Source of the DNA: Chitinivibrio sp051745065
GTDB taxonomy: Bacteria; Fibrobacterota; Chitinivibrionia; Chitinivibrionales; Chitinivibrionaceae
Direction: 5' to 3'
DNA: 33,863 bases
Assembly (NCBI GenBank): GCA_051745065.1
Contig: JBNJDQ010000013.1
Span: 1-33,863 of the forward strand
Shown here: positions 22,954-33,700 of the stretch, piece after piece
Numbering within the stretch: the first letter of the stretch is position 1
Layout: every line of letters begins with the position of its first letter
Position numbers and translations under genes: made by a program
The notes under the pieces: generated by a model
What the model was told of the DNA's origin: nothing
The model's input: only the letters and a program-made list of their open reading frames with translations
The model's database searches: none

Positions 22954-23586
22954 TTGAGTGATATTTTTTCATATTTCAGAAATGCCATGGATACAGCGCC
23001 GATCCCCTGGTGGGAATGGGATGTCAATAAAAACCGGGTGAGCTTCAACAGTCTGAAAGTTACCATGATCGGGTACGACATGCGTGATTTTCGCAATGTC
23101 GGGTACGAGGCCTTTACGGAGCTGCTCCATCCCGATGATTACGAGGATACCATGGAGGCGATGCGTCGTTTTCTCAGCGGGGCCGTTTCGCTGTACACCA
23201 CGGATTATCGTATTCTCGGTGCAGACGGCCGGTATCGCTGGTACATGGACCGCGGGACCTGGGCCGATGACCGTCCGGGGGTTCTTCGCGGGGTGGTACT
23301 CAACCTGGGGGAGCATCTCAATGACAGCAGGCGCCTTTCCGAGTTGAAGCTGGTCCTTGCTTCGCGCCGTCGTGAAGGATATCCGGTAACGGTCTGTGTG
23401 CAGTGCCAGCGGATTCGTCTGGATGAATCTTCATGGATTCGTTTCTCTCCTGATGTTGTCAATCGGGATATGAACCTGGCCCTTTCCCATACAATCTGCC
23501 CTGACTGTCTGCCCCGGCTGTATCCTGATTTGTACGGATACAATGGGCAGCAATCCCCATCCGTTGATGAAAAGGAAAAAGAATAG
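22954..23586 (+). CDS. PAS-domain protein with C-terminal cysteine-pair module
   Basis: This 210-residue cytoplasmic protein has a PAS fold of the PAS_3 type at about residues 8-130. It includes the P-W-W-E-W-D start, L-L-H-P-D-D-Y and D-G-R-Y-R-W-Y-M-D-R-G-T. The last third carries C-V-Q-C-Q-R-I-R and, about 30 residues on, S-H-T-I-C-P-D-C with Y-P. I recall this cysteine module at the ends of PAS sensor kinases and related signalling proteins, where it may bind metal or sense redox state. No kinase, cyclase or DNA-binding output domain is present. The start is TTG 22954, supported by GGGGG upstream. The partner is unknown; neighbours are gpsA and a sulfur-metabolism flavoprotein. Confidence 0.75.
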   Translation: MSDIFSYFRNAMDTAPIPWWEWDVNKNRVSFNSLKVTMIGYDMRDFRNVGYEAFTELLHPDDYEDTMEAMRRFLSGAVSLYTTDYRILGADGRYRWYMDRGTWADDRPGVLRGVVLNLGEHLNDSRRLSELKLVLASRRREGYPVTVCVQCQRIRLDESSWIRFSPDVVNRDMNLALSHTICPDCLPRLYPDLYGYNGQQSPSVDEKEKE

Positions 23587-23628
23587 TATACTCCCTGTGA
23601 ATGAATTATTTAATAAAATGGAGTAAAA

Positions 23629-26082
23629 ATGGCTGACAAAATAATTATTATCGGTGGTGTTGCAGGCGGTGCAAGTTTTGCGGCACGTATGCGGCGTCTG
23701 AACGAAAACGCACAGATTACGATGTTTGAAAAAGGGCCCTACGTATCTTTTGCCAACTGTGGGCTGCCCTATCATATTGGGGAGACCATTCAGGAGCGGG
23801 AGAAACTGATCGTCCAGACACCGGAGGCATTTAAGGACCGATACAATGTTGACGTCCGTGTAAGCAGCGAAGTCACGGCGGTGGATCCGGAAAAAAAGCG
23901 TGTTCATGTGAAGGCCGGGGACAGTACCTATACTGCAGATTATGATTATCTTCTGGTGGCCCCCGGGGCTTCTCCCCTGCGCCCGCCCATTCCGGGGATT
24001 GATTCTGAAGGAATTTTTACCCTGCGCAATATTCCCGATATGGATCGGATTAAAGGGCGTGTTGATTCGGGCGATGTTAGCCGTGCCGTCGTTATCGGCG
24101 GTGGTTTTATCGGGCTGGAGACGGCTGAAAATATGCGGCACCGCGGCATTGACGTAACCCTGGTTGAGCTCAGTGATCAGGTGTTTATGCCCGCCGATAA
24201 AGAGATGGCCAATATTCTGCATCAGCACATGGCCCTCAACGGCATTGATCTGATCCTCAGTGACGGGGCGAAAAAGTTTGTTTCCCGCGGTGGTGGTGCT
24301 GTGGATGTTGTTCTCAACAGCGGCACAGAGCTTTCTGCGGATCTGGTGGTGCTGGCTATCGGCGTGAAACCGGATACTGCGTTCCTGAAAGAGAGCGGTC
24401 TGCAGATGAATGATCGCGGTGCAATACAGGTGGATGAAGGCATGAAGACCAATCTTCCCGATGTCTATGCCGTGGGGGATGCCGTGGAGGTTACGGAATT
24501 TATCTCGGGCAGACCGGTGTCCATTCCCCTTGCCGGGCCCGCGAACAGACAGGGGCGGATTGCCGCCGACCGCATTGCCGGCCGGAAATCTTCCTATAAG
24601 AAGACCCAGGGAACGTCCATCTGTAAGGTCTTTGATCTGGCTGCCGGTGTCACCGGACTGAATGAAAAAAATGCTCAGAACTGGGGGATTTCCTACCGTA
24701 AGTCCTATACTCATTCCACCAATCATGCATCGTATTATCCTGATGCCTATCAGATGTCTCTGAAGATGCTTTTTGATCCCGCTGACGGAACGGTCCTCGG
24801 TGTGCAGATCATCGGTCGTGAAGGGGTCGATAAACGCATTGATGTCTTTGCCACGGCCATTCGTCACGGTTTGACTGTCTATGATCTGACGGAGCTGGAG
24901 CTTGCCTATGCACCGCCCTACGGCAGCGCCAAGGATGCAGTCAATATGGCGGGGTTTGTGGCGGAAAACATACTCAGCGGCGATCACCCCGTTATTTATT
25001 CGGAGGAGATTCGCGAAAATTTTGACCCGAAAAAGCAGATTCTTCTGGATGTCCGAACCGAGGAGGAGTGGAATCTGGGAACCATTGACGGGGCCGTGCT
25101 TATCCCTGTTGACTCCCTGCGTGATCGCCTTGATGAACTTGATAAACACAAAGAGATTATCCCTTTCTGTCAGATCGGTCTGCGCGGATACATTGCCCTG
25201 CGGATTCTGCAGGAGAATGGGTTTACGGCACGAAATCTCTCCGGCGGCTATAAAACCTACTCTTTTTATGTCAAAGACAGCTTTGATGCGGGCTTTCTTA
25301 CTCCCATTTCCGATGCCAAATGTTCATCTCCGGAAAAGGAGATCAGCACAGCATCTGCAACGGTGACTGTTGATGCCTGCGGTTTGCAGTGTCCCGGCCC
25401 GATTATGCGTCTGAAAAAGACTGTGGAGGAGCTTTCTCTGGGTGAGATGGTCGAGATTACCGCCACGGAAGAAGGCTTTGCTATGGATGTTCCCGCCTGG
25501 TGTTCCCGTACCGGCAATACTCTGGTGACCCTTGATAGACGGGATGGGAAGTTTGTTGCCCTGGTGAAGAAGGGTGGTGCAAAAGATTCCTGCGCCGTCG
25601 ATACGGGAGGCACAAATAAGAAGACCATGGTGGTCTTTTCCAATGATTTCGACAAGATGATGGCGACTTTTATTATCGCCAATGGTGCTGCGTCCATGGG
25701 CAGTGAGGTGGTGCTTTTCTTTACATTCTGGGGGCTGAACCTTTTGCGAAAGGGGCGTTCTCAGCGGGTAAAGAAGAGCTTCATGGAAAAGATGTTTTCC
25801 ATGATGATGCCGAAGGGATCCACCAAAACGTCCCTTTCCAAGATGAACATGGGCGGCCTGGGAACAATCTTCATGAAGAAAGAGATGAAGAAGAAGAACG
25901 TCTTCTCTCTGGAAACGCTGATGAAACAGGCGCAGGAGAACAATGTAAAGCTGGTTGCCTGCACCATGTCCATGGATATCATGGGGATCAAGAAAGAAGA
26001 GCTCATCGACGGCGTGGAATTCGGCGGTGTTGCGTCGTATCTCAATGAAGCTGATGATGCCAACTTCAATCTCTTTATTTAA
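23629..26082 (+). CDS. Fused CoA-disulfide/persulfide reductase, rhodanese, TusA and DsrE protein
   Basis: This 817-residue protein has four modules. Residues 1-450 are a pyridine-nucleotide disulfide flavoprotein with the FAD motif at 8-20, N-C-G-L-P-Y with the single redox Cys44, the NADH motif around 155-163 and A-V-G-D-A at 281, as in CoA-disulfide and persulfide reductases. Residues 455-550 are a rhodanese domain with C-Q-I-G-L-R-G, Cys514. Residues 577-650 are TusA-like with C-x-x-x-C-P-x-P, Cys588. Residues 665-817 are DsrE-family with Cys778. The chain of cysteines suggests transfer of sulfane sulfur from reductase to carriers within one protein. ATG 23629 has TGGAG upstream. The domain calls are firm; the true substrate (CoA, glutathione or protein persulfide) is inferred. 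Confidence 0.92.
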   Translation: MADKIIIIGGVAGGASFAARMRRLNENAQITMFEKGPYVSFANCGLPYHIGETIQEREKLIVQTPEAFKDRYNVDVRVSSEVTAVDPEKKRVHVKAGDSTYTADYDYLLVAPGASPLRPPIPGIDSEGIFTLRNIPDMDRIKGRVDSGDVSRAVVIGGGFIGLETAENMRHRGIDVTLVELSDQVFMPADKEMANILHQHMALNGIDLILSDGAKKFVSRGGGAVDVVLNSGTELSADLVVLAIGVKPDTAFLKESGLQMNDRGAIQVDEGMKTNLPDVYAVGDAVEVTEFISGRPVSIPLAGPANRQGRIAADRIAGRKSSYKKTQGTSICKVFDLAAGVTGLNEKNAQNWGISYRKSYTHSTNHASYYPDAYQMSLKMLFDPADGTVLGVQIIGREGVDKRIDVFATAIRHGLTVYDLTELELAYAPPYGSAKDAVNMAGFVAENILSGDHPVIYSEEIRENFDPKKQILLDVRTEEEWNLGTIDGAVLIPVDSLRDRLDELDKHKEIIPFCQIGLRGYIALRILQENGFTARNLSGGYKTYSFYVKDSFDAGFLTPISDAKCSSPEKEISTASATVTVDACGLQCPGPIMRLKKTVEELSLGEMVEITATEEGFAMDVPAWCSRTGNTLVTLDRRDGKFVALVKKGGAKDSCAVDTGGTNKKTMVVFSNDFDKMMATFIIANGAASMGSEVVLFFTFWGLNLLRKGRSQRVKKSFMEKMFSMMMPKGSTKTSLSKMNMGGLGTIFMKKEMKKKNVFSLETLMKQAQENNVKLVACTMSMDIMGIKKEELIDGVEFGGVASYLNEADDANFNLFI

Positions 26083-26095
26083 GTAATCAGATCAA

Positions 26096-26119
26096 CCGGC
26101 GGTCCTTCGCGGCCGCCGG
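26096..26119. terminator. Hairpin between convergent genes
   Basis: A 7-bp all-G/C stem (26096-26102 with 26113-26119) lies 13 bases after the flavoprotein stop and in the 94-base gap before the converging ligase gene. A T-rich stretch (TTTTT near 26141) is some 20 bases farther on, not directly adjacent, so it is a weak intrinsic terminator candidate for either strand. Confidence 0.4.
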
Positions 26120-26176
26120 AATAATGTTTGGTTCTGCCTGTTTTTGGCGCAGGCGCCCCCTCAATGCTTCACACGT

Positions 26177-27685
26177 TTATTTCTTCAAAATCTGCCGGCA
26201 CTGCCGCGTGACGGCGCGAAAGTCCACCTTGCCGCTGGCCATCAGAGGAAGCTCCTCCATAAATATGTATTCCGAGGGAATTGCAATGGAAGGGAGAGTA
26301 CGCCGCAGATCCCGTTTGATCCTGCGTTTATTCACCTTTTCCGTAACGGCGGCAGCAATCAATGCCCCTTTTCGCGGATCGGGAATATCAACCACACAGC
26401 AGGTGCTTTCTTCGGAGAGGAGGGCATCCAGTTCACTTTCCACGGCAACGAGGGAGACCATTTCCGCACCGACTTTTACAAATCGTTTCAGGCGCCCCTT
26501 ATGCCGGATAAAGCCGTCTTCGTCCATAACCCCCATGTCACCGGTATCATACCACCCCTGATGAATATGAAGAGCTGTGTCTTCAAGGTTGTTGTAATAC
26601 CCTTTCATTACCAGATCACCGTGAACCATAATCTTGCCGCGTTTGCCCCGGGGCAGTTCTTTGCCCGTATCGATATCGACAATCTTTACGGTGACTGAGG
26701 GCAGGGGACGACCGATGGTGCCGGGTTTCTTATGTTCCGGCGTATTTACGGTAATGACCGGGCTGGTTTCCGTGGTTCCGTACCCTTCCAGGAGATCCAG
26801 ACCGAATTTTTCACGGTATTCCTGCATGAGGGAGGCGGGCAGGCTGTCTCCGCCGGCCATGGCAATACGGACACTGGCAAAGGTATCTTTTTGGGCCTGT
26901 CGGGCATAGCCCATGAAGAAGGTCGGCGTTGAAGCAATGACCGTTGCCTTATAGCGGCGAATATCCGAAACAATTGAACGATACGCCAGAGGATTGGGTT
27001 CCGCCACAAGACTGCACCCTTTCAGCAGGGGGAGCCAGAAGTTTGTTGTCAGGCCGTAGACATGAAAATAGGGCAGCAGGGACATGAACACATCCCGGTC
27101 TGAGAATGCAAAGGTTGTATTGATATCCTCCACGTTACTCAGGATGTTTCTGTGTGTCAGCTGGACCGCCTTGGGTTCTTTTTCGCTGCCGCTGGTAAAG
27201 AGTATTACAGCGGTGTCATCAGGATCCGGTGAGGCCGAAAACAATCCGGCAAAATTCTTTTTGAACACCCCCGTAAGCTTGTGCAGGGGAGTCAGTTTTT
27301 TGAGGATATCCTCAATGAGGAGCATATCCTCCATAACGGGGACTTCCAGTTTATCCAATAGTTTTCGCGAGGATATGATCGTGGAAAAACCGCACATATC
27401 CCGGGCGTAGGTGCAGTTTCGCTGCAGCCCCGTGGAGTAATTGAGCATGACCGGAACTTTGCCGGCCATGAGAACCGCCAGGGTGGAGATGATTCCTCCG
27501 GCGGAGGAAGGCATGAGTATACCGATAAAGGAATCCCGACTGTGGCGGATTCTGTCTGCCAGTATCATGGCAGCAGTCAGGAGTCTGTTGTAGGTGAAAT
27601 CCTGATTGGTTGCCCGGTCATGGACGGCTATGGCATCTGTATGGGTGCGGGCGGTCTGGATAAATGTTTCATGAAGGGTTTGCAT
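26177..27685 (-). CDS. AMP-forming acyl-CoA/acyl-ACP ligase, Aas-like
   Basis: This 502-residue adenylating enzyme activates a carboxylic acid, probably a fatty acid, as acyl-AMP and loads it on CoA or ACP. The phosphate loop is L-F-T-S-G-S-E-K-E-P-K-A near residue 163, G-Y-G-T-T-E-T-S is in the middle, Y-D-T-G-D and K-G-R-L-K-R lie around 380-400, and the catalytic lysine is in A-S-G-K-V-D (about Lys485). It resembles the C-terminal synthetase half of E. coli Aas, but the acyltransferase half is absent. The frame opens at 27712; I chose ATG 27685 because AAAGGAG lies just upstream. A giant gene ends 48 bases before it on the same strand. Confidence 0.85.
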   Translation of the reverse strand: MQTLHETFIQTARTHTDAIAVHDRATNQDFTYNRLLTAAMILADRIRHSRDSFIGILMPSSAGGIISTLAVLMAGKVPVMLNYSTGLQRNCTYARDMCGFSTIISSRKLLDKLEVPVMEDMLLIEDILKKLTPLHKLTGVFKKNFAGLFSASPDPDDTAVILFTSGSEKEPKAVQLTHRNILSNVEDINTTFAFSDRDVFMSLLPYFHVYGLTTNFWLPLLKGCSLVAEPNPLAYRSIVSDIRRYKATVIASTPTFFMGYARQAQKDTFASVRIAMAGGDSLPASLMQEYREKFGLDLLEGYGTTETSPVITVNTPEHKKPGTIGRPLPSVTVKIVDIDTGKELPRGKRGKIMVHGDLVMKGYYNNLEDTALHIHQGWYDTGDMGVMDEDGFIRHKGRLKRFVKVGAEMVSLVAVESELDALLSEESTCCVVDIPDPRKGALIAAAVTEKVNKRRIKRDLRRTLPSIAIPSEYIFMEELPLMASGKVDFRAVTRQCRQILKK

Positions 27686-27733
27686 GGTTGCTCCTTTCTC
27701 TGTTTCTTTCAATATACATTTTCGCGAATGTCC

Positions 27734-30700
27734 TTATTCAGCCTCCACGCCCAAAAGACTGCGTGCCCATCCTCCGGTGCCGTCGGCACAGCGGACTTTC
27801 AGAAAGAGTGCGTAGGTTCCGGGAGCAGCCCTGCGTCCGGAACGGTTCCTCAGGTTCCATGTAATGTGACGGACCGGACTGTGACCGGGAGCAAGGTCCG
27901 TGCTGAAAAGTGTGTTTCCCAATGGATCGACGACGATCAGCTTTCCCTGCACTACCTCCTTTTTCAGCCGGATATGGATATCCGCCCGGCCTTCAGAGAG
28001 TAGGGCGGGGTTGCGGCGGATCGAGAGAACCGATTCCGGAAGTCGGGGCAGAGTGTCATGAATTCCCTCGGGCTTTTCAAAAATGGCTTCAATCCGGCAG
28101 TTTCCTGCGGTGGTCACACTGGTAACGGCGGAATCCGGTCGGGCAATTTCTGTAATACCGCCGCGGGTAAGCCACCGGTAAAAATGAGGAAGATCTTCAT
28201 TGTATTCATCCAACGACACGCCGATGTACTGCTTCTCAGATCGTCGTATATAAAGCATTCCTTCGGGGGAGAGAGAATAGGTACGGGAATAGGCGGAGTC
28301 CATGGTTAGTTCCAGCCTGTCCATGGTAACAGCCGTATCCACGTAGAGGGTACAGGGGGTGATATGCGGGTTGGGCAGGGTGTCAATTGCGTGATAGGTT
28401 GATATTTCAAGGGGATAACAGCCCTGTGATGCTGTATCAGGGGCCGCCCCTGTGAGTATCGCAAAGGCTGTCTCACCTCCGGCTACAGACACGCCGTTAT
28501 GCTGTATTGATGCAATACTGCTGCTGCGTTGAAGGCGGTAGCCGGTATATTTTGGATTGGTATTCATGGGAGGGATCATACACAGGGCTTCTGTTATATC
28601 CAGAAGATTGATGCCAAACCAATTGCGCAGGGTATGCGCCCACTTATTGGCAACGTTATGCATTTGGCAGTATTGATACATGATGCGGATGTCCCCGCCC
28701 GAATCCAGATGAATACGAAAATGATTGCGGGGAAGGTCAGGTGTATCATGTTTTGTTCTGACGTTGAATACTTCCAGAACAGCTCCGGCGGTATCATGGT
28801 ATAACCAGATACTGCTGCTGTCAGTGATGAGGGGATAGGCCGTAGGAGGATCTTTTACGAAGTGATGCAGGGCACTGACGGTTTTATGGGGAATATCGCC
28901 ATCCGATGCAGAGTCAAAGGCGATAAAACCTTCGGGATAGATGTATATGTGTTGATAGAGACTGTCCTCAAAGAGAAAGGGCCGGGAGAGGGCGCGTCTT
29001 ACGGGCATATCTTTTGGAAAAGCTATCTTCCCGGCGGAGTCCGGGCGGGCATTCCATTCATAGGTTGCGTGGGTACAGGTGTAATCATCGGCGTTTAATC
29101 GCAGGGGATAGTTCCGTCCGCGGTAGGTTACCTGGCTGTCCCGGACAGACAGAGGGATGGTCAGAGCGGATCTGTGTTTTGTACTGTGGTTGAGCTTAGA
29201 TGGGTTTGTTACGGCAAAACTCTGGCGCAGAGTGTCTCCGCCGGGCACGATGGTGGAAACGATTCTGTCGGGAAAGAATCTCAGTGCTGCCGGCCCCCGA
29301 CCTGTGCCCGCCAGAGAGATGGTATCCTGAATAATTACGGTGTCCCGCAGGGTCATTGTGGCAATGCCCAGGGCCGTATCCTGAATTCTGGATGTGGGCT
29401 GAAAGATTATGGGGATACGTGCCCCCCTGTCCGGCGGAATTCGCACGGGGAACTTTTGCGGTACAGAAAAAAAGGAGCCTCCCTGAATATCAAAGGAGCG
29501 TAATTCAAGGGTGTCGTTGCTGTGATTTTCCAGAGAGCAGGTGCGGTGGCATAGCTCACCCATTTCGAGGGTGCCGAAATCCAGATCCTGTGATACTATC
29601 AGGGCGGAATCGACGGGCGGTATGGTCAGATCGGCACTGAAGGTTCCCCGTCGGAATGGGCCCTCCATGATGTCAAAGATGGTGCGGAACGTACCGGGAA
29701 GACTATGTTCAAAGGCGGTGTAGCTCACTGCTGCTGTCTGCCTGTCTCCCGGATCCATGTGCAGGATCTGCGGGCGTACTGCGGGAAACCTGCTGCCCAG
29801 GGAGATATCGTCAAGACCTATGCGCTGACCCGATTCAGTGGTTTTGAACAGAAGCTCCGTGATTTTTACTCCGGGACGGAACATATCCGCGTACAGCTTG
29901 AGAGCTTCTTCTGAGCCGTTAAAACGGCAGTGAAGGGTATTCCGCTCCGGAATAAGGGTGAAGGCCAGGGTGTTCCAGCGGCCGGGCTGTGCAAAGAGAG
30001 GGAGTGTATCACTGTCTGAAACAATGCCGAAGCGGTGGCTGATTTCAAAGAGCTGCCGGCGCGTACTGTCTTCGGATATGGCTATGAGTGAGAGACCGTA
30101 GTTCTTCGTTTGCGGCAGAAATTGAAACGAAAGGGTGCGTGGGTAGTTCGGGCTGAGAGGGACGTGGAGGATCCCGCCGCTGTGAAATATCTCCAGAGCG
30201 CTGTCCCCGGGTGTCCCCGTTGGCGAGAAAAGGGAGACCTGATTATCATAGGAAGTACTCAGGGAGCAGAGGCCGAAGCCTGCAGCGAAATCAAAGTAGG
30301 CAGGGGAGGAGACAGTGTGTAAGGTATCGGCAGGGTTCAGGGCGCGCGGAATGATTCGCAGATCTGCAGGTGTTTCGCCGTGCGAGGTGATCTGCAGGCT
30401 GTCCCGGCTCACCGGCGGCTCTGTCTCGTCCGGTACGGCCGCAGTGAGCGTGAGGAGACTGTCGGAAAGGGAAATCTCTGCCGGAGCCTGGACGGCAGGC
30501 CTGAGATAAACCCGATGCAGGGAGTCCGTCGTGTCATTGCTGCGGATAAAAAAGTCCTGCAGGGTATCCCCGGGGGAGAGAAAGCGGGTTCCCACGGAGA
30601 ACCATGTCTTTTCACCGGGGGCGATTATCCAGGCGGGAGCGTATTGTGTGGTAAAGCTTGTGCGAAACGCATCATCCGTGCTGAATATGTCCAGTATCCG

Positions 30701-33700
30701 TAAGTCCTCTGTACCGGTATTCTGCAGCTGCAGCATGGTTGCTGCACCGCCCGAGTCTTCCCTGACCGTTGCTGTCAGGGTATCGGGAGAAACAAAGAGA
30801 CTGGGGCCGGATTTACGGCGGAGTGAGAGGTGAAAGGGTATACGCCGGGAGGGATTTGCCCTGTCTGTTACGGAGATCACCCGGTGGATCGGCAGGGGGG
30901 TGAGGCGCTGTTTATCAATGGTCAGGGGAATCCGCAGGGAGTCCTTTGGCGGGATGGTTATTTCACCGGGAAGATCTGTGAGATAGGGTGTGGTCGTGGA
31001 CGGAGTGTTTGTGCCGAGTGCTTCTTCCTGTAAGACAAGGGTATGCGCCGCGGTATCATGATTGACGATGGTAAAGCTGTCGCAAAAGCGGGTGTGCTCC
31101 ATGAGGGTATCTGTGAGCAGGGAAGGGGTAACGGACAGCGGCGGCCCCGGGGCGTCGTTAAAGCGAATATTTGCGGTATCGCAGTGCTCATTGGAGAAGA
31201 GCAGAAGGTGCCCCTCCCGCGGGAGAGCATCGGGGCCGGGGGCATGGTTTATATAGATCGGACATGAGGAATGCGGAGGGATGAGGGATCCCGGAATAGC
31301 TGTGGGAGTGCAGAAGGGGATACTGCTGATCGCGCTGTCCGCGCTAATCCACTGGTAGGTTCTGTTCTCCACCATAACCGGATGAACCCTTCCCGGTCGA
31401 AAGGGAGTGATTGTATGGCTGGAATCAGAAAAGGTAAGTCCTTCTATTCCCCGAATGTGCAGCGGGATGCGCAGGGTGTCGTGGTTGATTGCGTTGCTTG
31501 CAATGATCAGGGTGTCCTTTTCGGTTCCGTCGAGAAACCCCTTTTTATCGATGCGCATACGAATATCTTCTTCAGATCCTGCTGGCAGAGTCCCGGTCAG
31601 GGGTGACAGCTCCGTCAGACTTTCGCGCAGGAGAATATTGTCAAGGCGCATTCCGCCGGCGGTATTATAGATCTGCACGGAGTCAATCTTCTGCATTCCT
31701 TTCAGGGGAATCCTGTCCATCAGCAGAGAGTCATTGGCCATGATTTCGTATTCTTTCCTGGCATAATCAAAACGGATTTGCAGGGGCAGGACAGGATTGG
31801 AATAGCTTCCGGAGAGAGTATCACCGGAGACACGCCAGGCCTGTCGCGTATTCCGGATATCAATATTCATCTTTTCCGTATTCATGAAGAAGGTGATACG
31901 TGCAGTGGCATGGAGGGAGTCCAGACTCAGGCGGAAAACGCGCATTCGCACAGGCGCTGCAGGTATGATGCTGAGGGTTCCCTCCCGGGTCATACAGAGA
32001 GAAGCACTGCCCGATAGTGCATCGGCTGAATCAAGATAGGTTGCTGAAGGAACAGTGGTGGAAAGAGGAATACTGTCGTTCTCAAATCCGTAGAAGAGTG
32101 AAGGTTCTGAACGGCTTTTTAAAGCGCTTGATATGCTGTATTCAAGGGGCTCCATTCCGGTGTTGGCCAAGGAAAATGAGAGGCGGTCGTGCTGTTTTCC
32201 CGCGGTGCCGGAAGGGAGGGGCGAGTAGGAGGTAATATGGGTGATGGAGTCCCGGTTTGCGACGATATAGGGAGCTTTCCGGCAGTAGCCGCGAAGAGGG
32301 ACTTCGTGCTGAGGAACGGATTCACCCTTACCGTACAATTCCAGTTTGCCCCTGCTCCAGCCCGTATCCCGGGGGATATAGGCAAGGCGTACCGGTACGG
32401 TTTCTCCAAAGGGGGGGAGCTCCAGAGGGCCATCTGTGAGGAGGTGCAAGCCCTGTGATCGGTATGGACCAATGCGCAGACTGTCAACCATGGTGGCGGT
32501 ATTGCCCGTGTTCTGAAGGAGTATTTCCACGGTATCGGAAAAATTCTGATACACAGTATCGAAATCCACTGTGTCCCTAAGTGCGCTAATACCTGATACC
32601 TCGCCCAGGGAAAGTTGTACGGGCAGGCTCAGATGGGAAAGTTTGCCCGGAGCATTGGTTTGAATACGCATATCTTTTTCATAGAAACCCGGCGCTAAGA
32701 GATGTCCCCGAAAGAGCGCTGCAAGGGAAGAGGAGTCTCCCGGCAGTATCTCTTTGCTGAACGGTTCGGCATCGACCCAGTCGTAGTCCAGGCGTATGTT
32801 ATCCCAGTCGGAACAGGAGCTGTCCCGGTTGTAAAAGTAGATTTTTTCAACGGTGCCGGGGGAGGAAAACAGGAAGGGGATATTCCGGGCGACGCAGGAG
32901 TCATCAACTTCAATATCAAAGGTGGATGAACGGTGGTTCATGGTGAGGCGGATCCCGTACCAGCGATCTGCTTCATAGGGGCACAGGTCAGCATCGTTCA
33001 CCTGAATCTGTCCGTTTTCTGCAAATGTTACCTTCGCTATGGCCGTATTTACTTCCCCCATACGCATAGATGCGTCATTTCTCTGTGCCGAAGCGGAGCG
33101 GACCCGGTAGGAGAATACTGACGGTGAAAGGTCATCTCCCAGACGCAGTATGGGGCCTTCCCCGGAAGAGTGGGGGTATCCGCCGGTCAGCCGCAGTGCC
33201 GAATTGCCGTGATAGGGGGTGTCCTGAGTCAGGGTGATGGTATGTCCTTTGGTGTAGGTGGTATCCCATCGGGAACCGAGTGCATCTTCAAAGGTTTCCA
33301 GAAGGTTTGGGAGGGTATCCTTTCTGCTGCGCGGGGCCATTCGCGTATGTATCTGCAGCGGAAGAGTTCCTGCATTGGAGATGTGCAGAGAGTCGGTTAT
33401 GGTCATACTGTCGGAAAGGGATACACTGAGACTTTCCCGGGAGAGAACCGGATGCGGGTAATGTATGGGAAGATGCACGGTGTCCGCGGTATCTGCAGGT
33501 ACGCTGAGCGTGTCCGAACCATAGCCCTGAAAGGCTGCATGCAGTTTGTATGTTCCCTGCGGCAGGCCCGTCAGGGAGAAGTTTCCTGCCCTATCACTGC
33601 GGGTACGGGTTTCAAGGGGGCCGCTGGAGGTGATGGTAACATTCTCCTGCGTGACGTTGATTCTGCCCGTAATAGTATGCAGGGGCAGGATTGCAAAGAG

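Noticed and set aside
23431..25149. 572-codon open frame on the minus strand opposite the PAS and flavoprotein genes
   Set aside because: It spans two genes with clear domain assignments on the + strand, has low-complexity content and shows no recognisable motif.
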